Shown in pieces: positions 32,982-42,754 of a stretch of 64,000 nucleotides of DNA. The stretch is from NCBI GenBank assembly GCA_900540235.1, contig UQEY01000007.1:5994-69993 (forward strand), given 5' to 3'. The notes below the pieces were generated by a model. That model saw only the letters and a program-made list of their open reading frames with translations. It was not told where the DNA came from and searched no databases. Each line of letters opens with the position of its first letter. Position 1 is the stretch's first letter. Made by a program: the position numbers and the translations under genes. Source of the stretch: an uncultured Eubacteriales bacterium (lineage in GTDB: Bacteria; Bacillota; Clostridia; Oscillospirales; Acutalibacteraceae).

Positions 32982-34118
32982 CTAAATTCTTGTATCAAGT
33001 TTAACACAAAATTCATTTTTATAGTCTGTAAATGTACCGTTGTCTAAGTTTTCTCTTATTTCAGCCATAAGATTATTGTAAAAATAAAGATTATGAATTA
33101 CCGCAAGGCGCATACCGAGTATTTCATTACTCTTAAATAAATGGCGAACATAAGCTCTTGAATGTTTTTGACAGGTTGGACAATTACATTCTTCATCAAT
33201 AGGCTTGTCATCCCTATCATATTTGGCATTGTTAATATTTATTATACCTTTTTTAGTAAATAAATGTCCGTGCCTTGCGTTTCTTGACGGCATTACACAG
33301 TCGAACAGGTCAACACCTCTGCTGACACCTTCAAGAATATTGCCCGGAGTACCGACACCCATAAGATATCTCGGTTTATCTTTTGGCGCATACGGTTCAA
33401 CTGCAGAAATGATTCTATACATATCCTCTTTTGGTTCACCTACAGCCAAACCGCCTATTGCGTAGCCGTCAAGGTCCATTTTTGCAATTTCTTTCATATG
33501 CCAAATACGAAGTTCATCATAAACGCAACCTTGGTTAATGCCGAAAAGAAGTTGATTTTTATTAATTGTTGTTTCCAAACTGTTGAGCCTTTCCATTTCA
33601 ACCTTACAGCGCTCAAGCCAGCGAAGTGTACGCTCGCAAGCTTCTTTGGCATATTTAAGAGTTGCCGGGTTTTTAACACATTCGTCAAATGCCATAGCAA
33701 TAGTTGAACCGAGATGCGACTGAATACGCATACTTTCCTCTGGTCCCATAAAGATTTTTTTACCGTCAATATGAGAATTGAAAGTAACACCGTCCTCTGT
33801 TATTTTGTTAAGCTTGGCAAGGCTGAAAACCTGAAAACCGCCGCTGTCGGTCAAAATAGGTCTGTCCCAATTTGTAAATTTATGAAGACCGCCCATATCA
33901 TAAACTAAGTCATCGCCCGGTCTTACATGAAGATGATATGTATTGCAAAGCATAACCTGACAACCGATGTTTTTTAAATCATCAGTTGAAAGACCGCCTT
34001 TAATTGCGGCAGATGTAGCTACATTCATAAAAGCAGGCGTTTGAACAGTACCGTGAACCGTTTCAAATTGACCTCTTCTTGCCGCACCATCTTGTTTTAA
34101 TAGTGTATATTTAGCCAT
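32982..34118 (-). CDS. tgt: tRNA-guanine transglycosylase (queuine tRNA-ribosyltransferase)
   Basis: Exchanges guanine 34 for preQ1 in GUN-anticodon tRNAs. The 378-residue TIM-barrel protein shows LTDSGGFQVFSL with the base-binding Asp, GGLAVGEP, and the nucleophile Asp in VDLFDCVMPSRNARHG. Zinc ligands are CNCPTC...H near residue 320. It forms a queuosine operon with queA upstream (24 bp gap). Confidence 0.96.
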   Translation of the reverse strand: MAKYTLLKQDGAARRGQFETVHGTVQTPAFMNVATSAAIKGGLSTDDLKNIGCQVMLCNTYHLHVRPGDDLVYDMGGLHKFTNWDRPILTDSGGFQVFSLAKLNKITEDGVTFNSHIDGKKIFMGPEESMRIQSHLGSTIAMAFDECVKNPATLKYAKEACERTLRWLERCKVEMERLNSLETTINKNQLLFGINQGCVYDELRIWHMKEIAKMDLDGYAIGGLAVGEPKEDMYRIISAVEPYAPKDKPRYLMGVGTPGNILEGVSRGVDLFDCVMPSRNARHGHLFTKKGIININNAKYDRDDKPIDEECNCPTCQKHSRAYVRHLFKSNEILGMRLAVIHNLYFYNNLMAEIRENLDNGTFTDYKNEFCVKLDTRI

Positions 34119-34141
34119 AATTACCTCATTTATATTGTGTT

Positions 34142-35167
34142 TTAGTAAATAAACATTGCATCGCCGAATGAGAAAAATCTATAACGCTCATCAACGGCTA
34201 TTTTGTATGCATTCATAACATGGTCATATCCTGCAAAAGCGGAAATGAGCATTATAAGTGTACTTTCCGGCAAATGAAAATTCGTTACAAGTGCATCGAT
34301 ACACTTGAATTCATAACCGGGATAAATAAAAATGCTCGTATCACCCTCATCAGCACAAATGCAGCCGTTTTTAGTTGCTACAGATTCAAGCGTCCTGCAA
34401 CTTGTTGTGCCGACTGAAATAACTCTTTTGCCGTTTTTCTTGGTTTCATTAATCAAATCTGCCGTTTCCTTTGGCATAACATAATGCTCGGTATGCATAG
34501 TATGTTTTGTAACATCATCAACTTTAACCGGTCTGAAAGTACCTAAGCCGACATGAAGCGTTACATAACCTATTTTAACACCTTTCGCTTTAATTTCTTC
34601 AAGCATTTCTTTTGTAAAATGAAGACCTGCAGTAGGTGCGGCGGCAGAACCGAGATGTTCACTGTAAACAGTTTGATATCGTTCTTTGTCTTGCAACTTT
34701 TCTTTAATATAAGGAGGAAGCGGCATTTGACCTATTTCATCAAGAACTGCATAAATATTAGCATCGCAGTCAAACTTTATAATTCTGTTACCGTCTTCAA
34801 GAACATCAATCACTTCACATTGAAGTTTACCGTCGCCAAAGTCAAATTTAGTACCTACTTTCGCTTTTTTACCAGGCTTACAAAGACATTCCCAAACAAG
34901 CGTTTCCTTTTGTTTTAAAAGCAAAAATTCAACTACAGCTCCTGTCTCCTTTTTTACGCCGAAAATACGAGCAGGAATTACCCTTGTGTCATTTAAAATA
35001 AGGCAATCACCCTGTTCAAGATAATCGGTCAAATCTTTAAAAATCTTATGCTCAACTTCACCAGTTTCCTTATTTAAAAGCATAAGCCTTGAAGCATTTC
35101 TCGGCTCAATAGGTGTTTGAGCAATAAGTTCTTCAGGCAAATCATAATAAAAGTCAGAAGTTTTCAT
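34142..35167 (-). CDS. queA: S-adenosylmethionine:tRNA ribosyltransferase-isomerase
   Basis: Adds the epoxycyclopentane ring of queuosine precursor to preQ1-tRNA using SAM. The 341-residue protein has the QueA start DFYYDLPEELIAQTP, NDTRVIPARIFG, AAPTAGLHFT and the C-terminal TNFHLPESTLIMLISAFAG. Divergent from asd, with which it shares a short AT-rich intergenic region. Confidence 0.96.
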   Translation of the reverse strand: MKTSDFYYDLPEELIAQTPIEPRNASRLMLLNKETGEVEHKIFKDLTDYLEQGDCLILNDTRVIPARIFGVKKETGAVVEFLLLKQKETLVWECLCKPGKKAKVGTKFDFGDGKLQCEVIDVLEDGNRIIKFDCDANIYAVLDEIGQMPLPPYIKEKLQDKERYQTVYSEHLGSAAAPTAGLHFTKEMLEEIKAKGVKIGYVTLHVGLGTFRPVKVDDVTKHTMHTEHYVMPKETADLINETKKNGKRVISVGTTSCRTLESVATKNGCICADEGDTSIFIYPGYEFKCIDALVTNFHLPESTLIMLISAFAGYDHVMNAYKIAVDERYRFFSFGDAMFIY

Positions 35168-35198
35168 TCATAAATCTCCATATCTATGTAAATTTTGA

Positions 35199-35338
35199 TT
35201 GACATATATATATAATAAGTGTTATTATAACAAATAAATACGGAAGCAAACAAAAACTCAAGTGTTTGCAAACCGTCAACAAGTATTATATTGCATATTA
35301 ACTTGTTTTACAAGTTTTTTTTAAGGAGATTACAGACT
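35199..35338 (+). promoter_or_regulatory. asd leader with promoter and possible attenuator
   Basis: TTGACA (35199-35204) starts the likely promoter. In the leader, GCAAAC...GTTTGC forms one hairpin (35246-35269). ACTTGT (35301-35306) can pair either with upstream ACAAGT (35279-35284) or with downstream ACAAGT (35310-35315); the latter is followed by eight T and is terminator-like. No known lysine riboswitch core is visible. Confidence 0.45.
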
Positions 35339-36427
35339 ATGAGTAAAAAGTACAATGTCGGCATCGTCGGCGCAACAGGTATGGTAGGTCAGAGATTTGC
35401 GACTTTACTTGAAAATCACCCTTGGTTCAATGTAGTTTGCCTTGCGGCATCATCAAGAAGTGCAGGCAAAACTTACGAAGAAGCAGTTGGTAAAAAATGG
35501 TGTATGGACACACCTATCCCTGAAAAAATGAAAAACATTGTTGTTATGGACGCAACAAATGATATTGATAAAATCACCGCTCAGGTAGATTTTGTTTTCT
35601 GCGCAGTTGATATGAAGAAAGATGAAATCAAAGCGCTTGAAGAAGAATATGCTAAGCACGAGTGCCCTGTAGTGTCAAACAACAGTGCAAACAGATTTAC
35701 ACCTGATGTTCCTATGGTAGTTCCTGAGCTTAACGCTGAACATATTAACATCATTCCTGCTCAGAGAAAAAGGCTCGGTACAAAGCGTGGCTTTATTGCA
35801 GTTAAGTCAAACTGCTCACTTCAGTCATATGTTCCTGCCCTCTTCCCTCTTCAAGATAAGTACCCTATTAAGAAAGTTCTTGTTTGTACTTATCAGGCTA
35901 TTTCAGGTGCAGGTAAAACATTTGAAACATGGCCTGAAATGATTGACAATGTTATTCCTTATATCGGCGGAGAGGAAGAAAAGAGCGAAAAAGAACCTCT
36001 CAAGCTTATGGGTCATATTGAAGGTAATGAAATCGTATCAGCAGCTTCACCTGCTTTTACAGCTCAGTGCATCCGTGTTCCTGTATCAAACGGTCATCTC
36101 GGTGCAGTATTTGTTGAGTTTGAAGACAAGAAGCCTACTAAGGAAGAAATGATTAACATTTGGGAAAACTTCTCAGGCAGAGCACAAGAACTTAATCTTC
36201 CATCTGCTCCAAAGCAGTTCCTCCATTACTTCACAGAACCTGACAGACCTCAAATTCATTCAGAGAGAATGCTTGAAAACGGTATGGCTGTTTCAATCGG
36301 CAGACTCAGAGAAGATACTCAATATGACTACAAGTTCGTTTGCCTTTCACACAATACACTTCGAGGTGCAGCAGGCGGTGCGGTTCTTCTTGGCGAACTT
36401 CTTGCAGCAGAAGGTTATTTTGACTAA
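35339..36427 (+). CDS. asd: Aspartate-semialdehyde dehydrogenase
   Basis: Reduces aspartyl phosphate to aspartate semialdehyde, the entry to lysine/diaminopimelate, threonine and methionine synthesis. The 362-residue protein has GIVGATGMVGQRF at the start, the catalytic Cys in VKSNCSLQSYVPAL near 157, and HLGAVFVEF. This is the long, fungal/archaeal-like branch. ATG at 35339 follows AAGGAGAT; the longer in-frame start at 35291 lies in the leader hairpin. It heads asd-dapA-dapB. Confidence 0.95.
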   Translation: MSKKYNVGIVGATGMVGQRFATLLENHPWFNVVCLAASSRSAGKTYEEAVGKKWCMDTPIPEKMKNIVVMDATNDIDKITAQVDFVFCAVDMKKDEIKALEEEYAKHECPVVSNNSANRFTPDVPMVVPELNAEHINIIPAQRKRLGTKRGFIAVKSNCSLQSYVPALFPLQDKYPIKKVLVCTYQAISGAGKTFETWPEMIDNVIPYIGGEEEKSEKEPLKLMGHIEGNEIVSAASPAFTAQCIRVPVSNGHLGAVFVEFEDKKPTKEEMINIWENFSGRAQELNLPSAPKQFLHYFTEPDRPQIHSERMLENGMAVSIGRLREDTQYDYKFVCLSHNTLRGAAGGAVLLGELLAAEGYFD

Positions 36428-36461
36428 TTAATATACATTATATTTTAAGGAGATAATCATT

Positions 36462-37352
36462 ATGAAAGAACCTATTTTTACAGGTGCGGCAGTTGCTATC
36501 ATCACTCCAATGAATGAAGACGGCACTGTTAATTATGATGAATTTGCTAAGTTTATTGACTTTCAGATTGAAAACGGTACCGATGCTATTGTAGTTTGCG
36601 GTACTACAGGAGAAAGTTCTACTCTTAAAGTTGTTGAACATAATGAATGTATCAGATGGTGCGTTGAATATGTTAACCACAGAGTTCCTGTTATTGCAGG
36701 CACCGGCTCAAACAATACTGCCTGCGCTATTGAAATCAGCCAAGAGGCTTGCAAAAACGGAGCAGATGCTCTTTTACTTGTAACACCTTACTATAATAAA
36801 ACAAGTCAAAGAGGTCTTATTGCTCACTACACAGCAATTCACGACGCTACAAACCTTCCTATCATTCTTTACAATGTTCCGTCAAGAACAGGTGTAAATA
36901 TCAAGCCTGAAACTGCAGCCCAGCTTGCTAAACTTCCGAGAGTCAACGGTATTAAGGAAGCTTCAGGTGACCTTGACCAGGTTGCTAAAGTTCATGAACT
37001 TTGCGGTGATGAACTTAATATTTGGAGTGGTAACGACGACCAAATTTATGACATTCTTGAGCGTGGCGGTAAAGGCGTTATCAGCGTACTTTCAAACATT
37101 GCTCCAAAAGAAACACACGAAATCGTTGCTTCATACTTAGACGGTGACAAGTCTAAGTCTAAGGAACTTATGGATAAGTACACAAAGCTTGCAAAGGCTA
37201 TGTTTGTTGATGTTAACCCTATCCCGGTTAAAGAAGCGGTAAGCCTTATCGGCTTTAATGCAGGTCCGTTAAGACTTCCTCTTATTGAAATGGACGATGA
37301 AAACAAGGCTTATGTAAAAGCTACTATGGAAGAATACGGCTTAGTAAAATAA
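36462..37352 (+). CDS. dapA: 4-hydroxy-tetrahydrodipicolinate synthase
   Basis: Condenses pyruvate and aspartate semialdehyde. The 296-residue barrel has CGTTGESSTL, the catalytic Tyr in YYNKTSQRG (about 135), the Schiff-base Lys in GIKEASGD (about 163) and SGNDD. RBS AAGGAGAT. It sits 34 bp after asd. Confidence 0.96.
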   Translation: MKEPIFTGAAVAIITPMNEDGTVNYDEFAKFIDFQIENGTDAIVVCGTTGESSTLKVVEHNECIRWCVEYVNHRVPVIAGTGSNNTACAIEISQEACKNGADALLLVTPYYNKTSQRGLIAHYTAIHDATNLPIILYNVPSRTGVNIKPETAAQLAKLPRVNGIKEASGDLDQVAKVHELCGDELNIWSGNDDQIYDILERGGKGVISVLSNIAPKETHEIVASYLDGDKSKSKELMDKYTKLAKAMFVDVNPIPVKEAVSLIGFNAGPLRLPLIEMDDENKAYVKATMEEYGLVK

Positions 37353-37374
37353 TATTTATATAAGGAATTTTAAA

Positions 37375-38127
37375 ATGACTGATTTAATTATTACAGGTGC
37401 CAACGGCAAAATGGGTAAAGTTATCCAAAGTATTGTTGCAAACCGTGACGACTGCAAAATTGTTGCCGGTGTTGACCTTAATACTGAAGATAACGGTCAA
37501 TTCCCTATTTATTCTTCAATTTTCGATGTTAAGGAAAAGGCTGACGCTATAATTGACTTTTCAAACCCTATTCTTCTTAATGATTTGCTTAGTTATTCTG
37601 AAAAAAACAGTACTCCTCTTGTTATTGCAACAACAGGTTACAGCGACGAGCAGAAAAAGCAAATTAAAGATGCATCTGAGAAATCACCGATTTTCTTTAC
37701 TTACAATATGAGTATGGGTGTCAATCTGCTTGCAAATCTTGCAAAAAAAGCAGTTGAAGTTTTAGGTGATGACTTTGACATTGAAATCGTTGAAAAGCAC
37801 CATAATCAAAAGATTGATGCTCCGAGCGGCACTGCTCTTATGCTTGCCGATGCAATGTGTGAAGAAATTGACAAGCCGATGAAGTATGAATATGACCGTC
37901 ATTCTAAGCGTGAAAAGAGAACGAAGAACGAAATCGGTATTCATGCGGTTCGTGGCGGTACAATCGTCGGTGAACACGAAATCATTTTTGCAGGCAGAGA
38001 TGAAATTATCACTCTTTCACATTCAGCAAGAAGCAAAGAAATTTTTGCTGTGGGTGCTGTTAATGCGGCAGTTTATATGCACGGCAAAGAAGCCGGCTTA
38101 TATGATATGAAAGAATTAATAGACTGA
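37375..38127 (+). CDS. dapB: 4-hydroxy-tetrahydrodipicolinate reductase
   Basis: NAD(P)H-dependent step making tetrahydrodipicolinate. The 250-residue protein shows GANGKMGKVI at the N terminus, the catalytic EKHHNQKIDAPSGTAL (about 140-155) and HAVRGGTIVGEHE. Third gene of the operon, gap 22 bp. Confidence 0.96.
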   Translation: MTDLIITGANGKMGKVIQSIVANRDDCKIVAGVDLNTEDNGQFPIYSSIFDVKEKADAIIDFSNPILLNDLLSYSEKNSTPLVIATTGYSDEQKKQIKDASEKSPIFFTYNMSMGVNLLANLAKKAVEVLGDDFDIEIVEKHHNQKIDAPSGTALMLADAMCEEIDKPMKYEYDRHSKREKRTKNEIGIHAVRGGTIVGEHEIIFAGRDEIITLSHSARSKEIFAVGAVNAAVYMHGKEAGLYDMKELID

Positions 38128-38130
38128 TTA

Positions 38131-38171
38131 ATGACAAGGCAAACTTTTATAGTTTGTCTTGTTTTTTTTAT
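38131..38171 (+). terminator. Terminator after dapB
   Basis: ACAAGgCAAACT and AGTTTGtCTTGT pair around a TTTAT-type loop, followed by eight T. Confidence 0.85.
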
Positions 38172-38223
38172 ATAAATATGTTTTAATATATAATATATTA
38201 TTACTTATGTTTGTGGTGAGTTT

Positions 38224-39162
38224 ATGAATATTCAGCAGTTAAGATGCATAGTTGAAATAGCAAGAGTAGGTTCAATTACAAAAGCGGCAGAAAACTTATA
38301 TATGAATCAGCCTAATTTGAGCCGAACTGTTATTGAATTTGAAAAAGAATACGGTGTTACGCTTTTTATTAGAAATTCGCAGGGCGTTATTCTGACTGAC
38401 AGCGGCAAAAAAGTAGTTGAAAAAGCTGAAGAAATTATAAAAAAAACGAACGACTTAAATCGATTCTTATATAATAATGATAAAGAAACAATTAATGTTA
38501 AACTTGCCGTGCCTCGTTCTTCTTATATCAGCGTTGCATTTTGCAATACTGTTGAAGCGTTTGAAAATAACAAACTTAATATTTCTTATAAAGAATGCAA
38601 CAATACAGATATTTTAAACGATGTAATGATTAACGGTTACAATCTCGGAATTATCAGAATTCCTACTGAACTTGATGCAAAATATAAAAAAATGATTACA
38701 TCAAAACAAATGCAGTTTCAGGAAATTTGGAATTTTAAGTATAAAATTCTTTTTTCACAAAATCACCCGCTTGCAACTAAAGCAAAACTTTGTTTTGATG
38801 ACTTAAAAGATTATTCTGTTCTTCTTCACGATGATGAATATATTCCGTTTGTTTCCAAAGAAGAAATTAAAAAATTCACCCCGTCCCACGATTCTCAAAG
38901 CAAAATTTTAATTCAAGAGCGTGGAAGTCAATTCGACATTCTTTCAAATTTGCCGAACACATATATGTGGACTACACCTATACCGAAATGCCTTCTTGAA
39001 AATCATAAGCTTGTTACAAAAAAATGCATTGATAACAGGCAATCGTATTCGGATATTTTGATTTATCCGAAAAATTATTCTTTAACCGACTTTGAAAAAT
39101 TATTTATTGAAAATGTATTTGAAATAAAATATGAACTTGAAAACGGTGAAAATGCAGTTTAA
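38224..39162 (+). CDS. LysR-family transcriptional regulator
   Basis: A 312-residue LTTR with the N-terminal winged helix (LRCIVEIARVGSITKAAENLYMNQPNLSRTVIEFEKE broken here only for description, residues 6-42) and a periplasmic-binding-like effector domain. It is flanked by the dap terminator and the 307-bp region before pflB, so regulation of pflBA is possible but unproven; LysR genes are more often divergent from their targets. RBS is weak (GTGGTGAG). Confidence 0.85.
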   Translation: MNIQQLRCIVEIARVGSITKAAENLYMNQPNLSRTVIEFEKEYGVTLFIRNSQGVILTDSGKKVVEKAEEIIKKTNDLNRFLYNNDKETINVKLAVPRSSYISVAFCNTVEAFENNKLNISYKECNNTDILNDVMINGYNLGIIRIPTELDAKYKKMITSKQMQFQEIWNFKYKILFSQNHPLATKAKLCFDDLKDYSVLLHDDEYIPFVSKEEIKKFTPSHDSQSKILIQERGSQFDILSNLPNTYMWTTPIPKCLLENHKLVTKKCIDNRQSYSDILIYPKNYSLTDFEKLFIENVFEIKYELENGENAV

Positions 39163-39469
39163 TATCTGTATTTTTGCCGTTTTTAACATTTTACATTATG
39201 AATAATTTGTAAATAATTAATCGACAATCATATATTAAATTGTATATTGCAAAAAAATCACCAAATATCAAGAGAATTTAACAAATATATGATACAAATT
39301 TAATATTCGTGTTCATTAGTGACATATGTCAGTAACTATATATCATAATTGATATACAATATATCAAACTTTATATTACTAATATTATTCTTTTTGTGTT
39401 AGAATTCTTAAACGGAAAGAGAAAATCCATATATTAAATAAATTATTCTATTTAAGGAGGAATAATCAC
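39163..39469 (+). promoter_or_regulatory. pflB upstream region with two palindromes
   Basis: No gene is seen in these 307 bp. Two palindromes stand out: TGACATATGTCA (39320-39331) and TTGATATA-CAA-TATATCAA (39349-39367). Either could bind a redox or CRP/FNR-type regulator. RBS AAGGAGG lies just before pflB. Confidence 0.5.
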
Positions 39470-41722
39470 ATGGTAGATTTTGAACAATGGGAAGGCTTTG
39501 AAGGCTCTCTCTGGAAAGAAGAAGTTAATGTTCGTGATTTCATCCAGAAGAACTACACAGTCTATGACGGCGATGAGTCATTCCTTGCAAAACCAACTGA
39601 TGCCACAAACAAACTTTGGGGCGTTCTTCAGGGTCTTCAAAAAGAAGAGCGTGCTAAGGGCGGCGTACTTGATATGGAAACAAAAGTTGTTTCAGGTATC
39701 ACAGCTTATGGTCCTGGCTACATCAGTGAAGCAGACAAAGACTTAGAAAAAGTTGTCGGCTTACAGACAGACAAGCCACTCAAGAGAGCATTTATGCCTT
39801 TCGGTGGTATCAAAATGGCTGAACAGGCTTGTTCAACATACGGTTATGAACCTGATCCTGAACTCCACAAGATTTTTACAGAATATTGCAAAACTCACAA
39901 CCAGGGTGTATTCGACGCTTACACTCCTGAAATGCTTAAAGCTCGTCACAACAAGATTATCACAGGTCTTCCTGATACTTACGGTCGTGGCCGTATCGTT
40001 GGTGACTACAGAAGAGTTGCTCTTTACGGTATTGATTTTCTTATGGAAGAAAAGAAGCACGACTTCACTAACTGTGGTGACGGTACAATGACAGACGATG
40101 TTATCCGTCTCAGAGAAGAAATCACAATGCAGTACAAAGCACTCGGTCAGATGAAGAAAATGGCTGAAAGCTATGGCTTTGATATTTCTAAGCCTGCTAA
40201 GGATGCTAAGGAAGCAGTTCAGTGGTTATACTTCGGTTATCTTGCTGCTATCAAAACACAGAACGGCGCTGCAATGAGTGTCGGCAGAATTTCAACATTC
40301 CTTGACATTTATATTGAAAGAGACCTTAAAGCAGGCAAGCTTACAGAATCTGAAGCTCAGGAACTTATCGACCATCTTGTAATGAAATTCAGAATGGTTA
40401 AGTTCGCAAGAATTCCTTCATACAATCAGCTCTTCTCAGGTGACCCGGTATGGGCTACTCTTGAAGTGGCAGGTATCGGCGTTGACGGTCGTTCAATGGT
40501 AACAAAGAATGATTTCCGTTTCCTCCATACTCTTGAAAATATGGGTCCTTCACCTGAACCAAACCTTACTGTTCTCTACTCTTCACATCTTCCTGAAACA
40601 TTCAAGAAGTATGCTGCTGACATTTCTATCAGAACAAGTTCAATTCAGTATGAGAATGATGATGTTATGAAGCCGGTTTGGGGCGATGATTACTCAATCT
40701 GCTGCTGCGTATCTGCTACACAGACAGGTAAGGAAATGCAGTTCTTCGGTGCAAGAGCTAACCTTGCTAAGTGCCTTCTTTATGCAATCAACGGTGGTGT
40801 TGATGCAAAGACATTTGAACAGGTTGGTCCTAAATATAGACCTATCACTTCAGAATATCTTGACTATGATGAAGTTATTGAGGCTTATGACAGAATGATG
40901 GATTGGCTTGCAGGTCTTTATGTTAATATTCTTAACCTCATTCAGTTTATGCACGACAAGTATTATTATGAGGCTGCTGAAATGGCACTTATCGATACAG
41001 ATGTAAGAAGAACATTTGCAACAGGTATTGCCGGTTTCTCACATGTTGTTGACTCACTCAGCGCTATCAAGTATGCTAAGGTTAAGACAGTTAGAAATGA
41101 AGACGGCGTTGTTGTTGACTATAAAACCGAAGGTGATTTCCCTCGTTACGGCAACGATGATGACAGAGCTGATGAAATCGCTGTATGGCTTCTTAAGACA
41201 TTCCTTGATAAGATTAAGAAACACCACACATATCGTGATTCAGAGCCTACAACTTCTATTCTTACAATCACTTCAAATGTAGTTTACGGTAAAGCTACAG
41301 GTACTATGCCGGATGGTCGTAAGGCCGGTGCTCCACTTTCACCTGGCGCAAACCCATCATACGGTGCAGAGCAGAGCGGTCTTCTTGCTTCTCTTAACTC
41401 TGTTGCTAAGCTTCCATATGAATGGGCTCTTGACGGTATTTCAAATACTCAGACAATCAACCCTGGTGCTCTTGGCCACGACGAAGAAGAAAAGAAGAAC
41501 AACCTCGTTCAGGTTATGGACGGTTACTTTGATCAGGGCGCTCATCATCTTAATGTTAATGTATTTGGTACTGAAAAGCTTCTTGATGCTATGGAACATC
41601 CTGAGAAAGAAGAATATCAGAACTTCACAATTCGTGTATCAGGTTATGCTGTTAAGTTCATCGACCTTACTAAGGAACAGCAGATGGATGTTATCTCAAG
41701 AACCTGCCACGACAGAATGTAA
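39470..41722 (+). CDS. pflB: Formate C-acetyltransferase (pyruvate formate-lyase)
   Basis: Glycyl-radical enzyme that splits pyruvate with CoA into acetyl-CoA and formate during anaerobic fermentation. The 750-residue protein carries the active-site cysteines in SICCCVSATQ (about 410) and the glycyl radical site RVSGYAV with Gly725. Codon use is strongly biased, as in highly expressed genes. Its activase gene follows at 24 bp. Confidence 0.97.
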   Translation: MVDFEQWEGFEGSLWKEEVNVRDFIQKNYTVYDGDESFLAKPTDATNKLWGVLQGLQKEERAKGGVLDMETKVVSGITAYGPGYISEADKDLEKVVGLQTDKPLKRAFMPFGGIKMAEQACSTYGYEPDPELHKIFTEYCKTHNQGVFDAYTPEMLKARHNKIITGLPDTYGRGRIVGDYRRVALYGIDFLMEEKKHDFTNCGDGTMTDDVIRLREEITMQYKALGQMKKMAESYGFDISKPAKDAKEAVQWLYFGYLAAIKTQNGAAMSVGRISTFLDIYIERDLKAGKLTESEAQELIDHLVMKFRMVKFARIPSYNQLFSGDPVWATLEVAGIGVDGRSMVTKNDFRFLHTLENMGPSPEPNLTVLYSSHLPETFKKYAADISIRTSSIQYENDDVMKPVWGDDYSICCCVSATQTGKEMQFFGARANLAKCLLYAINGGVDAKTFEQVGPKYRPITSEYLDYDEVIEAYDRMMDWLAGLYVNILNLIQFMHDKYYYEAAEMALIDTDVRRTFATGIAGFSHVVDSLSAIKYAKVKTVRNEDGVVVDYKTEGDFPRYGNDDDRADEIAVWLLKTFLDKIKKHHTYRDSEPTTSILTITSNVVYGKATGTMPDGRKAGAPLSPGANPSYGAEQSGLLASLNSVAKLPYEWALDGISNTQTINPGALGHDEEEKKNNLVQVMDGYFDQGAHHLNVNVFGTEKLLDAMEHPEKEEYQNFTIRVSGYAVKFIDLTKEQQMDVISRTCHDRM

Positions 41723-41746
41723 TTTATATTAAAAGGATTTGTTGAA

Positions 41747-42490
41747 ATGGACGGTAAAATTCACAGCATTGAAACATTTGGTCTTGTTGACGGACCCGGT
41801 GTTAGGTATGTACTCTTTTTGCAAGGTTGCAATATGCGTTGTAAATTCTGTCACAACCCTGAAACTTGGAGTTTTGATGATGCGAAATTTACCGTTTCGG
41901 CAAAGGATGCATTCAACAAAGCTTACAAGTATAAAAATTATTGGGTTAAAAACGGAAAGCCAAACGGCGGTATAACTGTAAGCGGCGGCGAACCACTGCT
42001 TCAAATTGATTTCGTTACTGAATTCTTTAAGCTTGCAAAAGCAAAAGGTGTTCATACAACTCTTGATACTTCCGGTTCAGCTTTTACGAGAGATGAACCT
42101 TTCTTTTCAAAGTTCAACGAACTTATGAAGTATACTGACCTTGTTATGCTCGATATTAAACAAACTGATATTGAAAAGCACAAGGAACTTACAGGCAGAA
42201 CTAATGAAAACATACTTGATATGGCACATTATTTGTCAGACATCGGCAAAGATATGTGGATAAGAAGGGTGCTTGTTCCTAATTTAACTAATGATGATAA
42301 TGAGCTTAACAATTTGTTTGAGCTTATAAAATCTCTTAAAACGGTTAAAAAAGTTGAAATACTCCCCTATCACACGCTTGGCATCTTTAAATGGAATAAT
42401 CTCGGAATTGATTATCCTCTTAAAGATTATAAAGTTCCTACTAATGAGGAAATTGATAAAGCAGAAAAAATACTTCATATAGAAAAGTAA
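41747..42490 (+). CDS. pflA: Pyruvate formate-lyase activating enzyme
   Basis: Radical-SAM activase that installs the Gly radical in PflB. The 247-residue protein has DGPGVRYVLFLQGC followed by the cluster motif C28xxxC32xxC35, GGITVSGGEPLLQ and LDIKQTD. The ORF starts with ATG 41747 after AAAAGGA. It forms an operon with pflB and ends before a terminator. Confidence 0.96.
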   Translation: MDGKIHSIETFGLVDGPGVRYVLFLQGCNMRCKFCHNPETWSFDDAKFTVSAKDAFNKAYKYKNYWVKNGKPNGGITVSGGEPLLQIDFVTEFFKLAKAKGVHTTLDTSGSAFTRDEPFFSKFNELMKYTDLVMLDIKQTDIEKHKELTGRTNENILDMAHYLSDIGKDMWIRRVLVPNLTNDDNELNNLFELIKSLKTVKKVEILPYHTLGIFKWNNLGIDYPLKDYKVPTNEEIDKAEKILHIEK

Positions 42491-42495
42491 AATTT

Positions 42496-42526
42496 AAGCC
42501 TCCTGTTAATTCAGGAGGCTTTTATT
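42496..42526 (+). terminator. Terminator after pflA
   Basis: AGCCTCCTG-TTAATT-CAGGAGGCT, perfect 9-bp stem, then TTTTAT. The following 228 bp up to the next gene show nothing recognisable. Confidence 0.9.
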
Positions 42527-42754
42527 ATGCCTATATTAAATTTTTGAACTTTCATTTCATATAAATTCACATTTATTATGAGGATAAATAACTTGCAAGT
42601 TGTTTAAAATAAGTATAGTTAGATAAAGTTAATTGTCGTTAGCGGTAACTTACTTTTAATCAAAAAAGCAGTTAGTTGTTGCTAACTGTTGATATTCTAA
42701 CAAAGAATAAATAAAAAGTCAATAAAAAAATAAATAGTAAAAATTTTTATTTTC

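Noticed and set aside
35205..35338. Lysine riboswitch before asd
   Set aside because: The leader is under 140 nt and lacks the five-helix L-box core.
39480..41732. Several long overlapping frames inside pflB
   Set aside because: They result from strong codon bias in a highly expressed gene; none has an RBS or plausible composition.
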